Source: Kineosporia babensis (GTDB lineage: Bacteria > Actinomycetota > Actinomycetes > Actinomycetales > Kineosporiaceae). Taken from it: DNA of 64,000 bases. This document shows positions 1-8,603 of this stretch, piece after piece (the stretch's first letter is position 1; the number at the start of each line of letters is the position of its first letter). The DNA is taken from NCBI RefSeq assembly GCF_021129305.1, contig NZ_JAJOMB010000003.1, positions 372,001-436,000 on the forward strand, written 5' to 3'. The notes under the pieces were generated by a model that was not told where the DNA came from, did no database searches, and saw nothing but the letters and a program-made list of their open reading frames with translations. The position numbers were made by a program, and so were the translations under genes.

Positions 1-306
1 GGCCCGCAGGGCGGAGGCGGCCGAGCTCTCGTTCACGTCGGTGTCGTCGAACGGGTACACGATGGTCAGGTGGGTGTGCACCGAGACCAGACCGGGTACC
101 ACGTAACGGCCTTCGAGCTCGAGCACCGAGTCGCCGGGCTGCGGTTCGGCGGTACCGACGGTGGTGATCCTGCCGTCGAACACCGCTACGTCGGCGGTGC
201 TGACCGTGCCGGTGACCACGTCGACGACCTGGCCGCCGCGCAGCCACAGCGTGGCCGGGTGCCCGGGCATGCCCGGCCGGGCCGGACGAGGGTTGGTGTT
301 GCGCAT
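1..306 (-). CDS. Amidohydrolase family protein, N-terminal 102 residues (cut by window edge)
   Basis: The frame is open from the ATG at 306 to the window edge, so the C-terminus is missing. The visible part has the small beta-sandwich start of composite-domain amidohydrolases (a TLWLRGGQVVD-type strand), then GRYVVPGLVSVHTHL, whose HTH supplies the first metal-binding HxH of the family. The ribosome site AGGAGG sits inside the end of the upstream DapA-family gene, only 3 nt separating the two, so they are co-transcribed. Substrate cannot be told from this fragment; linkage suggests hydrolysis of an N-substituted or cyclic amino acid derivative. That last point is inference. Confidence 0.75.
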   Translation of the reverse strand, partial: MRNTNPRPARPGMPGHPATLWLRGGQVVDVVTGTVSTADVAVFDGRITTVGTAEPQPGDSVLELEGRYVVPGLVSVHTHLTIVYPFDDTDVNESSAASALRA

Positions 307-309
307 TAC

Positions 310-1260
310 TCAGGCCTCCTGCGCGAGCGGGGTGAAGCCGGCTTCGGTGAGCACGGCGGTGATCTGCTGGAGCAGCTCGGGATCGGTGACCGGCAGCAGA
401 GGCGGCCGCACCGCACCGCCGCCGGGCTGGCCGAGCAGGTTCATCGCGGCCTTGAGCTGGCTGATCGGCGAGGCGAAACGGCCGCTGTAGTCAGGCGCGA
501 TCATCCCGGCCGAGAGCTTCTGGTAGCGCTCCACCCAGGTCCGGGCGGTCTTCAGGTCCCCGGCCTGCGCGGCCTCGAAGAACGGCACTGCGTAGGGAGC
601 GCCGATGCCACCGCCGTCGATAGCGCCGTCACCACCCAGGCCACCGGTCATCAGGGCCAGGCCGCGACGGTGGCTGAGCGAGCCGAAAACCCTTACCCGC
701 TCGGCGACCGCCTCGATCGTGGCGACCATGGCGTTCCAGTCCCCGGTGGAGTCCTTGATCGCGGCGACCTGGGGCAGGTCGGCCAGCTGGGACATCAGCC
801 CGGGGGTCTGGGCCAGGTCGACGGCCACCCCGCGCGGCCAGTTGTAGACCATGAACGGCAGGTCGGTGGCCTCGCTGACCTCGCGGTAGAAGGCAAGCGT
901 CTCGGCTGGTGACGGATGGGCGTACGGCGGCACCGTGGCCAGCACTCCGTCCGCGCCGGCGGCTGCGGCGTGACGCGCCAGCTCGGCGGCCTCGGCGGCG
1001 GTGAAGGCGGAGACGCCGATCACCACCGGGTAGCGACCGGCAACCGCCTCGACACCGACCTCGGTGACCCGGCGGCGCTCGGCCGGACTCTGCGCGAACC
1101 ACTCCCCCGTGCTGCCGTTCAGCAGCACCCCGTGCACACCTTGGCCGGCGTACATCTGCAGCATCGCGGCCAGGGCGGCCTCGTCGAGCTCCAGATCGGC
1201 GGTGAACGGGGTGGGGGCAGCGGGCCAGTAGCCGCTCCAGGTCACGTCGTCGCGGTTCAT
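310..1260 (-). CDS. Dihydrodipicolinate synthase (DapA) family aldolase/deaminase
   Basis: A 316-residue TIM-barrel class I aldolase of the DapA/NAL family. Landmarks are GVLLNGSTGEW (substrate loop), YNWPRG with the family tyrosine, and AAIKDSTGDW with the Schiff-base lysine. The start MNRDDVTW was chosen at 1260 because GAGAGGGAG precedes it; the open frame extends further upstream into the regulatory region without support. DapA-family members beside D-amino acid dehydrogenase genes include 1-pyrroline-4-hydroxy-2-carboxylate deaminase of hydroxyproline catabolism, and the divergent HcnABC-like operon makes that role plausible. It is probably not the lysine-biosynthesis enzyme, given the context. 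Function beyond the family is inference. Confidence 0.8.
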   Translation of the reverse strand: MNRDDVTWSGYWPAAPTPFTADLELDEAALAAMLQMYAGQGVHGVLLNGSTGEWFAQSPAERRRVTEVGVEAVAGRYPVVIGVSAFTAAEAAELARHAAAAGADGVLATVPPYAHPSPAETLAFYREVSEATDLPFMVYNWPRGVAVDLAQTPGLMSQLADLPQVAAIKDSTGDWNAMVATIEAVAERVRVFGSLSHRRGLALMTGGLGGDGAIDGGGIGAPYAVPFFEAAQAGDLKTARTWVERYQKLSAGMIAPDYSGRFASPISQLKAAMNLLGQPGGGAVRPPLLPVTDPELLQQITAVLTEAGFTPLAQEA

Positions 1261-1307
1261 GCTCCCTCTCGGGTTCGGGGCGTTCCGTCCCCCTACCGGC
1301 TGGTCGG

Positions 1308-1323
1308 TGGGAACGTTTGCACA
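1308..1323. promoter_or_regulatory. LacI-type operator candidate 1
   Basis: TGGGAACGTTTGCACA is centred on AACGTT and resembles the PurR/LacI-family consensus with a central CG. It lies about 50 bp upstream of the DapA-family start and about 190 bp from the divergent LacI gene. A 14-bp direct repeat, TTGCACGGCCCTTG, follows at 1327-1340 and recurs at 1426-1439 over the second operator. Confidence 0.5.
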
Positions 1324-1415
1324 CTCTTGCACGGCCCTTGAGCAGGCAATCAAGGCCCGAAACTCGATGTTTACACGAGGAAATAAGCGTTAACCGACGG
1401 CTGTCGGCGCCTCTT

Positions 1416-1431
1416 GTGGAAACGATTGCAC
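1416..1431. promoter_or_regulatory. LacI-type operator candidate 2
   Basis: GTGGAAACGATTGCAC is an imperfect dyad with a central CG, matching the LacI-family operator pattern. It lies 86 bp before the regulator start and overlaps the second copy of the 14-bp direct repeat TTGCACGGCCCTTG. Two such sites between divergent units suggest looping or autoregulation by the adjacent regulator. Confidence 0.5.
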
Positions 1432-1516
1432 GGCCCTTGCGGACGGTGATAGGGATAGGGCCAGCACGTTGCCACTCGTCCCTGATGTCCGACTTTCCCC
1501 TGGGGGTCCGCACCCG

Positions 1517-2533
1517 ATGGCCGTGACCATGCGCGAGGTCGCCGAGCACGCCGGCGTCTCGGTCTCCACCGCCTCCCGCGCACTCGGCGGCTCCACCTCG
1601 ATCTCCGAGGAGACCCGGACCCGGGTGATGAGCGCGGCCAGCGACCTGGGCTACCGGGTCAACCGGGCCGCCCGCTCGCTGCGCTCCCGGGAGTCCCGCC
1701 TGATCGGGCTGGTGCTCAACAACCTGCTCAACGCGTCCTTCCACACCATCGCCCAGGTCGTGCAGCGGCGCCTGGCCGCCGAGGGCTACCAGCTCATCCT
1801 CTGCACCACCGACGCCGACGTCACCACCGAGCGCAATCTGCTGGAGACCCTGGCCGACCACGGCGTCGACGGAGTGCTGGTGATCGGCTCCGGACAGAAC
1901 GCCGAGATCACCAATGCCCTGCAGGCGTCCGGAACCGCAGTGGTCAACGTCATCCGCTCTTCCCGCCGGAGCACCTCGCCCACCGTTCTGGCCGCCGACC
2001 GCGACGGCTCCTACGAGGCCACCCGGTTCCTGCTCGAGCTGGGTCACCGCTCGATCGGGTTCATCGGTGGCCCGGACACCGCCGACTCCGGCCGCGAACG
2101 CCTGCGCGGATACCGTGACGCTCTGGAGAGCGAAGGTCTCGAGCTCGACGAATCACTCGTCCTGCGAGGAACTTTCACTCCGGAGTTCGGCACTGCGGCC
2201 GTGGATCAGCTACTCTCGGGACCACACCGCATCACCGCCCTGCTGTCGGCCAACCACGAGGCCACCTTCGGCGTCCTGCCCGCTCTGGTCGCCCGCGGTG
2301 TGCACATTCCCGACGACCTGTCGCTGGTCTGCTACGAGGACATGCCCGTCCTGCAGATGTGGCAGCCACCGGTCACCGTCGTCGACAACGGCGCCCAGGC
2401 CATCGCCGACCTGGCCGTCAACCTGCTGCTGGACCAACTGCGCCGCCGCGACCCGGCCCAGCGCGACACCCGGACGTACCGGGTCGGAGCCGAACTGCTG
2501 CTGCGGTCCTCCTGCGCTCCCCCCAGACCCTGA
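1517..2533 (+). CDS. LacI family transcriptional regulator
   Basis: A 338-residue LacI/GalR-type repressor. The N-terminal helix-turn-helix reads MREVAEHAGVSVSTASRALGG (residues about 5-25), followed by the hinge region with the RSLRSRESRLIG junction and a periplasmic-binding-protein-like sensor domain to the C-terminus. The start at 1517 fits the family; the ATG at 1529, four codons later, is an alternative, and neither has a strong ribosome site. It sits between divergent catabolic genes and immediately upstream of the oxidoreductase operon (24 bp to the next start). Two LacI-type operators lie upstream, so it probably controls both directions; the effector is unknown. Confidence 0.9.
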   Translation: MAVTMREVAEHAGVSVSTASRALGGSTSISEETRTRVMSAASDLGYRVNRAARSLRSRESRLIGLVLNNLLNASFHTIAQVVQRRLAAEGYQLILCTTDADVTTERNLLETLADHGVDGVLVIGSGQNAEITNALQASGTAVVNVIRSSRRSTSPTVLAADRDGSYEATRFLLELGHRSIGFIGGPDTADSGRERLRGYRDALESEGLELDESLVLRGTFTPEFGTAAVDQLLSGPHRITALLSANHEATFGVLPALVARGVHIPDDLSLVCYEDMPVLQMWQPPVTVVDNGAQAIADLAVNLLLDQLRRRDPAQRDTRTYRVGAELLLRSSCAPPRP

Positions 2534-2557
2534 CCTTCTGCACCCCCGGAGGAAACG

Positions 2558-3439
2558 TTGCCCGCGCTCATCCTCATCGACCGCCCCGCGATCGGCATGA
2601 CCGGCGAAGGTGCGGCCTTCCGCAGTCTTCCGGTCGGCACGCCGGTGATCACCGCAACCGACCTGGGCGTGACCCGCGGCGACGGAATCTTCGAGACCGT
2701 GGCCATTCACGACGGTTTCGTCCACGCCGGCGAGGCCCACCTGCAGCGCTTCGCCCGCTCGGCCCGGATGCTCGACCTGCCCGAGCCCGACCTGGACGTC
2801 TACCGCGCCGCACTCGAGGCCGGGATCCGCGAACTCGGCCCGGTTCCGGACGCTTTCGCCAAGTACGTCCTCACTCGCGGCGAGGAGTACAGCGGTACGC
2901 CCGGCGCCCGTGGCTTCATCCACCTCGACGTCAACCCGGCCTGGAGCCGGGAGCGCAGCACCGGTGTCAGCGTGGTGACGCTCTCGCGTGGGTACGCCCG
3001 CGACATCGCCGAAACCGCTCCCTGGCTGCTGCAGGGGGCGAAAACGGTTTCCTATGCGGTGAACCGGTCTGTGCTGCGGGAAGCCGCTCGGCGGGGAGCC
3101 GACGACGTCCTGTTCACCACAACCGACGGCTACCTGCTCGAGGGGCCCACCTCGTCCGTTGTTCTGCGCTTCGGGGACACCTTCGTGACCACCCCGCCCG
3201 AGAGCGGGATCCTGCCCGGCACCGCCCAGATCGACATGCTGAACCTTCTGCAGGCCGAAGGTTTCGCCACTCAGATCCGCGACGTGAAGCTCGGCGAGCT
3301 GCCCTACGCCGACGCCCTGTGGATGACGAATTCGCAGCGCCTGGCCGCACCGGTGCACACTCTCGACGGCACCGCCGTCAAGGTCGACAGCGAACTCACC
3401 GCCCGGATCAACGACCAGCTGCTGCGGCGCACCCGATGA
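2558..3439 (+). CDS. PLP-dependent class IV aminotransferase / aminodeoxychorismate lyase-like
   Basis: A 293-residue fold-type IV PLP enzyme starting at TTG with a good GGAGGA site 4 nt upstream. The PLP lysine is in GAKTVSYAVN (about residue 162) and the cofactor-phosphate region follows in LEGPTSSVV and GTAQIDML. Closest in look to actinobacterial PabC (4-amino-4-deoxychorismate lyase) and D-amino acid/branched-chain aminotransferases. As first gene of an operon of FAD dehydrogenase subunits and beside a DapA-family enzyme, it more likely transaminates a D- or imino-acid intermediate than makes folate. That role is inferred from context. Its stop overlaps the next ATG (ATGA). Confidence 0.8.
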   Translation: MPALILIDRPAIGMTGEGAAFRSLPVGTPVITATDLGVTRGDGIFETVAIHDGFVHAGEAHLQRFARSARMLDLPEPDLDVYRAALEAGIRELGPVPDAFAKYVLTRGEEYSGTPGARGFIHLDVNPAWSRERSTGVSVVTLSRGYARDIAETAPWLLQGAKTVSYAVNRSVLREAARRGADDVLFTTTDGYLLEGPTSSVVLRFGDTFVTTPPESGILPGTAQIDMLNLLQAEGFATQIRDVKLGELPYADALWMTNSQRLAAPVHTLDGTAVKVDSELTARINDQLLRRTR

Positions 3440-3684
3440 GCCCGGCCCGGATCAGCATCGACGGCGCTACGCACGAGGTGGAGGCCGGCATCTCGGTCAC
3501 GGCCGCGCTGCGCGCCACCGGAACCGCAGCCGTCCGAACCCATTTGGTCACCGGTGAACCGCGTGGGCCGTGGTGCGGGATGGGGACGTGCTTCGAATGC
3601 CTGGTCGAGATCGACGGAGAGCCCGAGACCCGCGCCTGCCTGACGCCGGTGCGCGACGGCCTCGACATCCGGACCAGCCGGTGA
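3436..3684 (+). CDS. (2Fe-2S)-binding small subunit, HcnA-like
   Basis: An 82-residue ferredoxin-fold protein with the cysteine pattern CGMGTCFEC and a further C in RACLTP, giving the four ligands of a plant-type [2Fe-2S] cluster. Such short subunits are the HcnA / OoxC-type component of heterotrimeric cyanide synthase, opine oxidase and D-hydroxyproline dehydrogenase. It overlaps both neighbours by 4 bp (ATGA and GTGA), so translation is coupled with the two FAD subunits with which it should form the complex, passing electrons from the DAO-type subunit. Confidence 0.85.
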   Translation: MSPARISIDGATHEVEAGISVTAALRATGTAAVRTHLVTGEPRGPWCGMGTCFECLVEIDGEPETRACLTPVRDGLDIRTSR

Positions 3685-5054
3685 CGCCCGTCGACGTGGC
3701 CGTGGTCGGTGGTGGTCCGGCTGGGATGGAAGCCGCCTGGGCGATGGCCGAGGCCGGGCTGAGCGTCACTCTCATCGACGAGCACCACGAACTCGGCGGC
3801 CAGTACTTCCACGCCCGCCCCGAGTCGGTTCGGGCTCGCCTGGGTGAATATCGGCCGGAGGGAAGAGCTCTGGCCGATCGGGTCCTGCGGGCCGGGGTTC
3901 GGGTCCTCACCGGGACCACAGTTTTCACCGCCGAGCGCGAGACGCTGTGGGTACGTTCCCCGCAGCAGGGGGTGTACGCGGTTGCAGCCAAGCGGGTCGT
4001 GGTGGCCACCGGCGCCACCGAACGATCACTGCCGTTCCCGGGCTGGCAACATCCGTCCGTGGTATCGGGTGGATTCGCCCAGCATCTGGCCTCTTCCGAC
4101 GGTGTCGCCGTCGGATCACGTGTGGTGGTGGCCGGTTCCGGCCCGTTCCTGCTGCCGGTAGCGTCGGCGATCACCCGAGCCGGGGGACGCGTCGTCGCCC
4201 TGGTCGAGGCGGGTCGCCCCTACGGGCTGGGTCGGGCGCAGATCCGATCCGCGCAGCATCCGGGCAAGCTCATGCAGTTCGCCCAGGAACTGTGGCCGTT
4301 GCTGCGCACGGGTACCCGGCTGGTACAGGGCGCGGTCGTGCGCAGGATTCAGGCCTCTACCGAGCTGGAGTCCGTCGAACTCTCCTCCGGCCAGACCTTT
4401 TCCGCCGACACGCTGGTCGTTGGTTACGGTTTCCGGGCTCAGGTCGATCTGCTGCGCCTGGTCGGCGCACGATGCCGGGTGGACGAGCGGGACAACGACT
4501 TGATGATAGACGTCGACGACTACGGACGTACGTCGGTGCCGGGTTGGTACTCGGCTGGGGAAACAACCGGCATTGCGGGCAATCTCGCCGCCCGGGCCGA
4601 GGGCTCCCTGGTTGCCGCAGCCGTCATCGCCGATGCCACGTCCACCCCGGTCAATCCGCCGGCCAAAGCGGTCCGGCAGGCCCGGCGCGAGCACGCCTTC
4701 GCCGCTCTGAGCCGGGAGTTGTACCCCGGCGCGGCCGAACTGGCGCACAGGGTGCTGGAGCACACGCCGGACGAGACCCAGCTGTGCCGCTGCGAAGGCA
4801 CCACCGTCGGCCAGGTCAGGGCCGCCGACGCCGGGTCCCAGCAGGACGTCAGCGCCGCCAAAACCCTGACCCGGGCCGGGATGGGGCCGTGCCAAGGCCG
4901 CTACTGCGCACCCGCCCTGTGCGCGCTGCGGGGCACCACCCCGGAGTCGCTGGCCTCCCGCACTCCGCTACGCCCGGTCCCGCTCGCCGACCTGGCCGCC
5001 TCACCCCTGATGCAGGCCGGCGAACTCACCGACACCGTTCAGGAGACCCGATGA
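3681..5054 (+). CDS. FAD/NAD(P)-dependent oxidoreductase subunit, HcnB-like
   Basis: A 457-residue protein beginning with a Rossmann FAD motif (VAVVGGGPAGMEAAWAM) and containing a second dinucleotide fold (VVVAGSGPFLLPVASAI, about residues 149-165). The C-terminal part holds a BFD-like [2Fe-2S] motif, CRCEGTT and CQGRYC. This matches the alpha subunit of HcnABC/opine oxidase/D-hydroxyproline dehydrogenase complexes. GTG start overlaps the upstream stop and its own stop overlaps the next ATG. Inference: it is the diaphorase/electron-transfer half of a membrane-associated amine dehydrogenase feeding electrons to the respiratory chain. Confidence 0.85.
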   Translation: MTPVDVAVVGGGPAGMEAAWAMAEAGLSVTLIDEHHELGGQYFHARPESVRARLGEYRPEGRALADRVLRAGVRVLTGTTVFTAERETLWVRSPQQGVYAVAAKRVVVATGATERSLPFPGWQHPSVVSGGFAQHLASSDGVAVGSRVVVAGSGPFLLPVASAITRAGGRVVALVEAGRPYGLGRAQIRSAQHPGKLMQFAQELWPLLRTGTRLVQGAVVRRIQASTELESVELSSGQTFSADTLVVGYGFRAQVDLLRLVGARCRVDERDNDLMIDVDDYGRTSVPGWYSAGETTGIAGNLAARAEGSLVAAAVIADATSTPVNPPAKAVRQARREHAFAALSRELYPGAAELAHRVLEHTPDETQLCRCEGTTVGQVRAADAGSQQDVSAAKTLTRAGMGPCQGRYCAPALCALRGTTPESLASRTPLRPVPLADLAASPLMQAGELTDTVQETR

Positions 5055-6196
5055 GCACCGTAGACGTCGTGGTGATCGGGGCCGGGGTGCTCGGTGCGTC
5101 CGCCGCCTACCGGCTGGCCGAAAAAGGATTCAGCGTAGAGGTACTCGAACGCGGAGCACCCAACCGTGAGGGCTCCGGCACCACCGCCGGCAACCTGCAC
5201 ATCCAGGCCATCCACACCCGCCGCCCCGGCCAGGCCGTACCGGTCGACAGCCGCCGTTTCCTGCCCCTGCAGAAGGCCGCCAGCGACCGGTGGAGCACGG
5301 TCGAGGCGGAGCTGGGCGAGGAACTCGAGGTCCGTCGGCCCGGTGGCTTCATGGTCGCCGAGACCGAGGACGACCTGGACCAGCTCACCACCAAGGCGGT
5401 CTGGGAACGCGAGGTCGGGATCAAGACCGAGATCCTGGACGGCGACACGGCCCGGGCCGAGCTACCGGTACTGGGCCCCAGCGTGCGCGCCGCCACCTGG
5501 TGCCCCGACGACGGTTACGCCAACCCCCTGCTGGCCGGCCCCGCCTGGCTCCGGGCCGGGATGCGCCTCGGCGTGCAACTAAGCCCGGGCACCCCGGTCA
5601 CCGGCCTGGAGCGCCGGGGTGAGGGCTGGGAGGTCACCACCCCCACCGGCACAACCAGTTGCCGCTGGGTGGTGAACACCGCCGGCCCCTGGATCCAGCC
5701 CCTGACCGCCCTGGCCGGCGTCGAACTGCGCATGCGCCCGGTGGCCATCCAGATGCACGTCACGGTCCGCGTCCCGCCCCTGCTGCCCTGCCTGGTCCAG
5801 CACATCGGCCGGGGCCTGAGCGTGAAACAGGTGACCGCGGGCAACGTCCTGATCGGCGGCGGCTGGCCCGCCGAATCCCTCGACCTCGACGCCCGCAGCC
5901 ACGCCTCCCTGCACTCCATGGCCGGCAACCTGGCCGAAGCGATCCGCATCCTCCCTCCCCTGAGCCGCCTTTCGCTGCTGCGGATGTGGGCCGGCCCGCT
6001 GGCCGCCACCCCGGACGAGATGCCGGTGATCGGAGCAGTGCCGGGGGCCGACGGCCTCCTGGTGGCCGGCGGTACCTACGCCTTCACCTTTGCCCCGCTC
6101 TGGGCCGACGTCCTGGCCGCCGCCGTCCTCGGCGAACCCAGCCCGATCGACGTCAGAGACCTAGGCCCGGACCGGCTCATCATGGGCGCAAAATAG
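5051..6196 (+). CDS. DAO-type FAD-dependent oxidoreductase, HcnC-like catalytic subunit
   Basis: A 381-residue glycine/D-amino acid oxidase-family protein: N-terminal FAD motif VVVIGAGVLGASAAYRLAEKG and C-terminal VAGGTYAFTFAPLWADVLA that closes the FAD site. It should be the substrate-oxidising subunit of the three-part dehydrogenase with the two preceding genes (4-bp overlap). Family members oxidise D-proline/hydroxyproline, glycine or opines; the exact substrate cannot be read from sequence. The operon ends here, 14 bp before an unrelated gene. Confidence 0.85.
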   Translation: MSTVDVVVIGAGVLGASAAYRLAEKGFSVEVLERGAPNREGSGTTAGNLHIQAIHTRRPGQAVPVDSRRFLPLQKAASDRWSTVEAELGEELEVRRPGGFMVAETEDDLDQLTTKAVWEREVGIKTEILDGDTARAELPVLGPSVRAATWCPDDGYANPLLAGPAWLRAGMRLGVQLSPGTPVTGLERRGEGWEVTTPTGTTSCRWVVNTAGPWIQPLTALAGVELRMRPVAIQMHVTVRVPPLLPCLVQHIGRGLSVKQVTAGNVLIGGGWPAESLDLDARSHASLHSMAGNLAEAIRILPPLSRLSLLRMWAGPLAATPDEMPVIGAVPGADGLLVAGGTYAFTFAPLWADVLAAAVLGEPSPIDVRDLGPDRLIMGAK

Positions 6197-6210
6197 GGCA
6201 TACTTCGCCC

Positions 6211-7407
6211 GTGATTCGTAGCGTGGCCCAGATCCAGGCCGGACCGGACGTGTCCCTGGAAGGTCTCTTCAGCCATCCTGGCCGGCCCTGGGTCGCGACC
6301 TTGGACGCCGACCGGCCGGTGATCCGGGTCTGGGACTGCAGCTCGGACCAGATCCGGCTGGTCGCCGTCATCGACGAGCAGGCCGCGCCCTACCCGTCCG
6401 AGCGCTGGCTGCTCTACGGCCTGACACCAGAACTGGCCTGGCATCCGGATGCCGTGCAGTTGCTGATCTGCACTCCTGGCCGGTTGAGGCTCTGGAGCCC
6501 GCAGGGCCTCCAGGACGTCGCGAACCTGCCCGCCACGATCGGTTACCGGGACGTGGCTTTCAGCCCGGACGGCTCTACCGTCTGGGCCTGCCCGGCTGCC
6601 GATGACGACCAGTACGAGCGCTGCGACGTGATCGCGCTGGACCAGGGCATCGTAGGTTCGGCGCCGTACTGGGACACCGGAATCGTCGAGCATCCCGCCG
6701 GTGGACTGCTGCTCACCCTGGTGAGTGACCAAGGTGAAAGCTACGGCATCTTCGCCGAAACCGGTGGGCAACGCCTGCGGGCCGCCCTGATCCTGGACGC
6801 GGACGGCTACCGGAAGCCCGTGTTCAGCCCGGACGGAAGGTTCCTGGCCATCCGGGGCAATGCCTACCAGGACCTGCTGAGTCTGTATGCCTTTCCCACG
6901 CTGGAGGAGATCGTCCGGCTCCCGTTGGACGCGCTGCTGCCCGAAGGTCATCCGGAGGGGAACTGGTCGGGCAACGAGATCGCTTTCGACCGGTACGGCA
7001 CGCTGTGGATCGGAACACCCGTCGGCGAAATCGTTCTACTAGACCTCGAGCATGACAACGCGGAGAAGTTTCCGGTGCCGGGCGGTTTCCCGGTACTTGG
7101 GGTAGCTCTACTGGCCACCGGCCAGTTGCTCGTGACCGGCGAGCGGGACCTGGTTCTGGTGGAACCGACCGAACCGACGGCCGAGGCGGCCGAGGCGGAT
7201 CCGGCCCTGGTCCAGGCTTTCATCGCCGGTACCGAGGCGTTGCCGGAAGGCAGCGCCCTCCCCGACAGCCTGACCCTGCACGACGGCCGGCGCAGCTGGG
7301 ACGGCTCGGAACTGGCCGTGGTGACCAGCGCTGAGGACACGGACCCGATGTGGCTGCGGGCCCGGGCCGGGATCAACCAGGCCCTGCAGCAGGAACCGCC
7401 CCGGTAG
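6211..7407 (+). CDS. Hypothetical beta-propeller-like (WD/TolB-type repeat) protein
   Basis: A 398-residue protein, GTG start, with recurring blades such as VAFSPDGSTVWAC and PVFSPDGRFLAIRG, and W-D or similar pairs spaced about 40-50 residues, typical of a seven-bladed propeller. No signal peptide or membrane segment, so it is probably cytosolic. A CATACT -10-like box lies about 7 nt before the GTG, suggesting a leaderless transcript separate from the preceding operon. Partner and function are unknown; propellers of this kind are usually interaction scaffolds. Confidence 0.65.
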   Translation: MIRSVAQIQAGPDVSLEGLFSHPGRPWVATLDADRPVIRVWDCSSDQIRLVAVIDEQAAPYPSERWLLYGLTPELAWHPDAVQLLICTPGRLRLWSPQGLQDVANLPATIGYRDVAFSPDGSTVWACPAADDDQYERCDVIALDQGIVGSAPYWDTGIVEHPAGGLLLTLVSDQGESYGIFAETGGQRLRAALILDADGYRKPVFSPDGRFLAIRGNAYQDLLSLYAFPTLEEIVRLPLDALLPEGHPEGNWSGNEIAFDRYGTLWIGTPVGEIVLLDLEHDNAEKFPVPGGFPVLGVALLATGQLLVTGERDLVLVEPTEPTAEAAEADPALVQAFIAGTEALPEGSALPDSLTLHDGRRSWDGSELAVVTSAEDTDPMWLRARAGINQALQQEPPR

Positions 7408-7410
7408 AGC

Positions 7411-8532
7411 TCAGTACACCACCACCCCGCGGATGTTCTTGCCCGCGTGCAGGTCCTGGTAGGCCAGCGCCACCTCATCGAGGGTGTACTCCCGGGTGAT
7501 CAACTCGGCCAGCTTGAGGTCGCCGGTGCGGTACAGGCGCAGGAAGTTCGGGATGTCGAACCGCGGGTTGGACTCCCCGAACAGCGAACCCTGCAGCCGC
7601 TTCTGCATCAGCGTGAGGTCGGCCAGCGAGAGCGGGACGCTGGAGTCCAGCAGGTTGCCGAGCGCGGTGACCACCACGGTGCCGGCCTTACGGATCGAGG
7701 CCATCGCCTCGGCCACCTGCTCGCCGGTGACCACGCCGGTGGTGACGATCGCCGAGTCGGCGCCCTGGCCGTTCGTCAGCGATTTGGCGTACTCGGTGGC
7801 CTCGCCGATGGTGGCGCAGGCGTGGGTGGCCCCGAAAGTGGGCGCCTGCTCCCGTTTGAACTCCACCGGGTCGACCGCGATCACCGCCCGGGCTCCCGCC
7901 GCCCGCGCGCCCTGCAGAGCGTTGGCGCCGATCCCACCGATTCCGGCGACGATCACGACGTCTCCAGTTCGGACTTTCGCCGACCGGGTCGCCGCACCCC
8001 AGCCGGTGGGCACCCCGCAGCCGATCAGGGCGGCCAGCTTGAGCGGGATGTCCGGATCGATCTTCACCACGGCGTCCACCGAGGCAGTGGTGTACTCGGC
8101 GAAGGTGGAGATCCCGCACATCTGGCCGACCGGGCTGCCGTTCTCGTGCATCCGGAAGCTCGTGGGATCGTCCGGCCGCGCCCCGCTGAGCAGCGAGGCG
8201 CCCAGGTCGCAGAGGTTGCTCAGCCCTCGGGCGCAGAACTCGCAGTGCCCACAAGCCGGCAAGAACGAGAAGACGACGTGGTCACCGACCGCGTAACCCG
8301 GGGTGTCGGGTCCAACCGCGGTGATCACGCCCGCGCCCTCGTGCCCACCGGCGAAGGGGTACATCGCCACCGGGATGTCGCCGGTCGCGATGTGGTCGTC
8401 GGAGTGACACAGACCAGAGGCCGCCAGCTTGACCGTGACCTCGTTCTGGCGCGGGTCGTCCAGCTCGACAGTGGCGGTCTCGAAGGTACCCGGGGTCTGG
8501 CGGACCAGGGAGACCCGCGTGGTGGTCGGCAT
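7411..8532 (-). CDS. NDMA-dependent zinc alcohol dehydrogenase
   Basis: A 373-residue medium-chain dehydrogenase. It has catalytic-zinc ligands GLCHSDDH and GGHEGAGV, structural-zinc cysteines in CGHCEFCARGLSNLC, and the nucleotide-fold motif GIGGIGANALQGARAAGA. The insertion region SFRMHENGSPVGQMCGISTFAEYT is characteristic of the actinobacterial NDMA-dependent family, in which NAD is bound tightly and re-oxidised by an external acceptor. Start supported by AAAGGAA. It follows the flavin monooxygenase gene on the same strand after 71 bp, so the two may share a transcript. In mycobacterial relatives mycofactocin is the physiological acceptor; no mycofactocin genes are visible here. Confidence 0.88.
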   Translation of the reverse strand: MPTTTRVSLVRQTPGTFETATVELDDPRQNEVTVKLAASGLCHSDDHIATGDIPVAMYPFAGGHEGAGVITAVGPDTPGYAVGDHVVFSFLPACGHCEFCARGLSNLCDLGASLLSGARPDDPTSFRMHENGSPVGQMCGISTFAEYTTASVDAVVKIDPDIPLKLAALIGCGVPTGWGAATRSAKVRTGDVVIVAGIGGIGANALQGARAAGARAVIAVDPVEFKREQAPTFGATHACATIGEATEYAKSLTNGQGADSAIVTTGVVTGEQVAEAMASIRKAGTVVVTALGNLLDSSVPLSLADLTLMQKRLQGSLFGESNPRFDIPNFLRLYRTGDLKLAELITREYTLDEVALAYQDLHAGKNIRGVVVY

Positions 8533-8603
8533 CGTGGTTCCTTTCGGTCGGGCATCAGCGGCGCCGCCCCAGCGTCCCGTATACCTACCGGTAGAACCGG
8601 CTT

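Noticed and set aside
310-2047. Long overlapping frames opposite the LacI and DapA-family genes
   Set aside because: Arg/Gly/Pro-rich shadows of well-supported genes.
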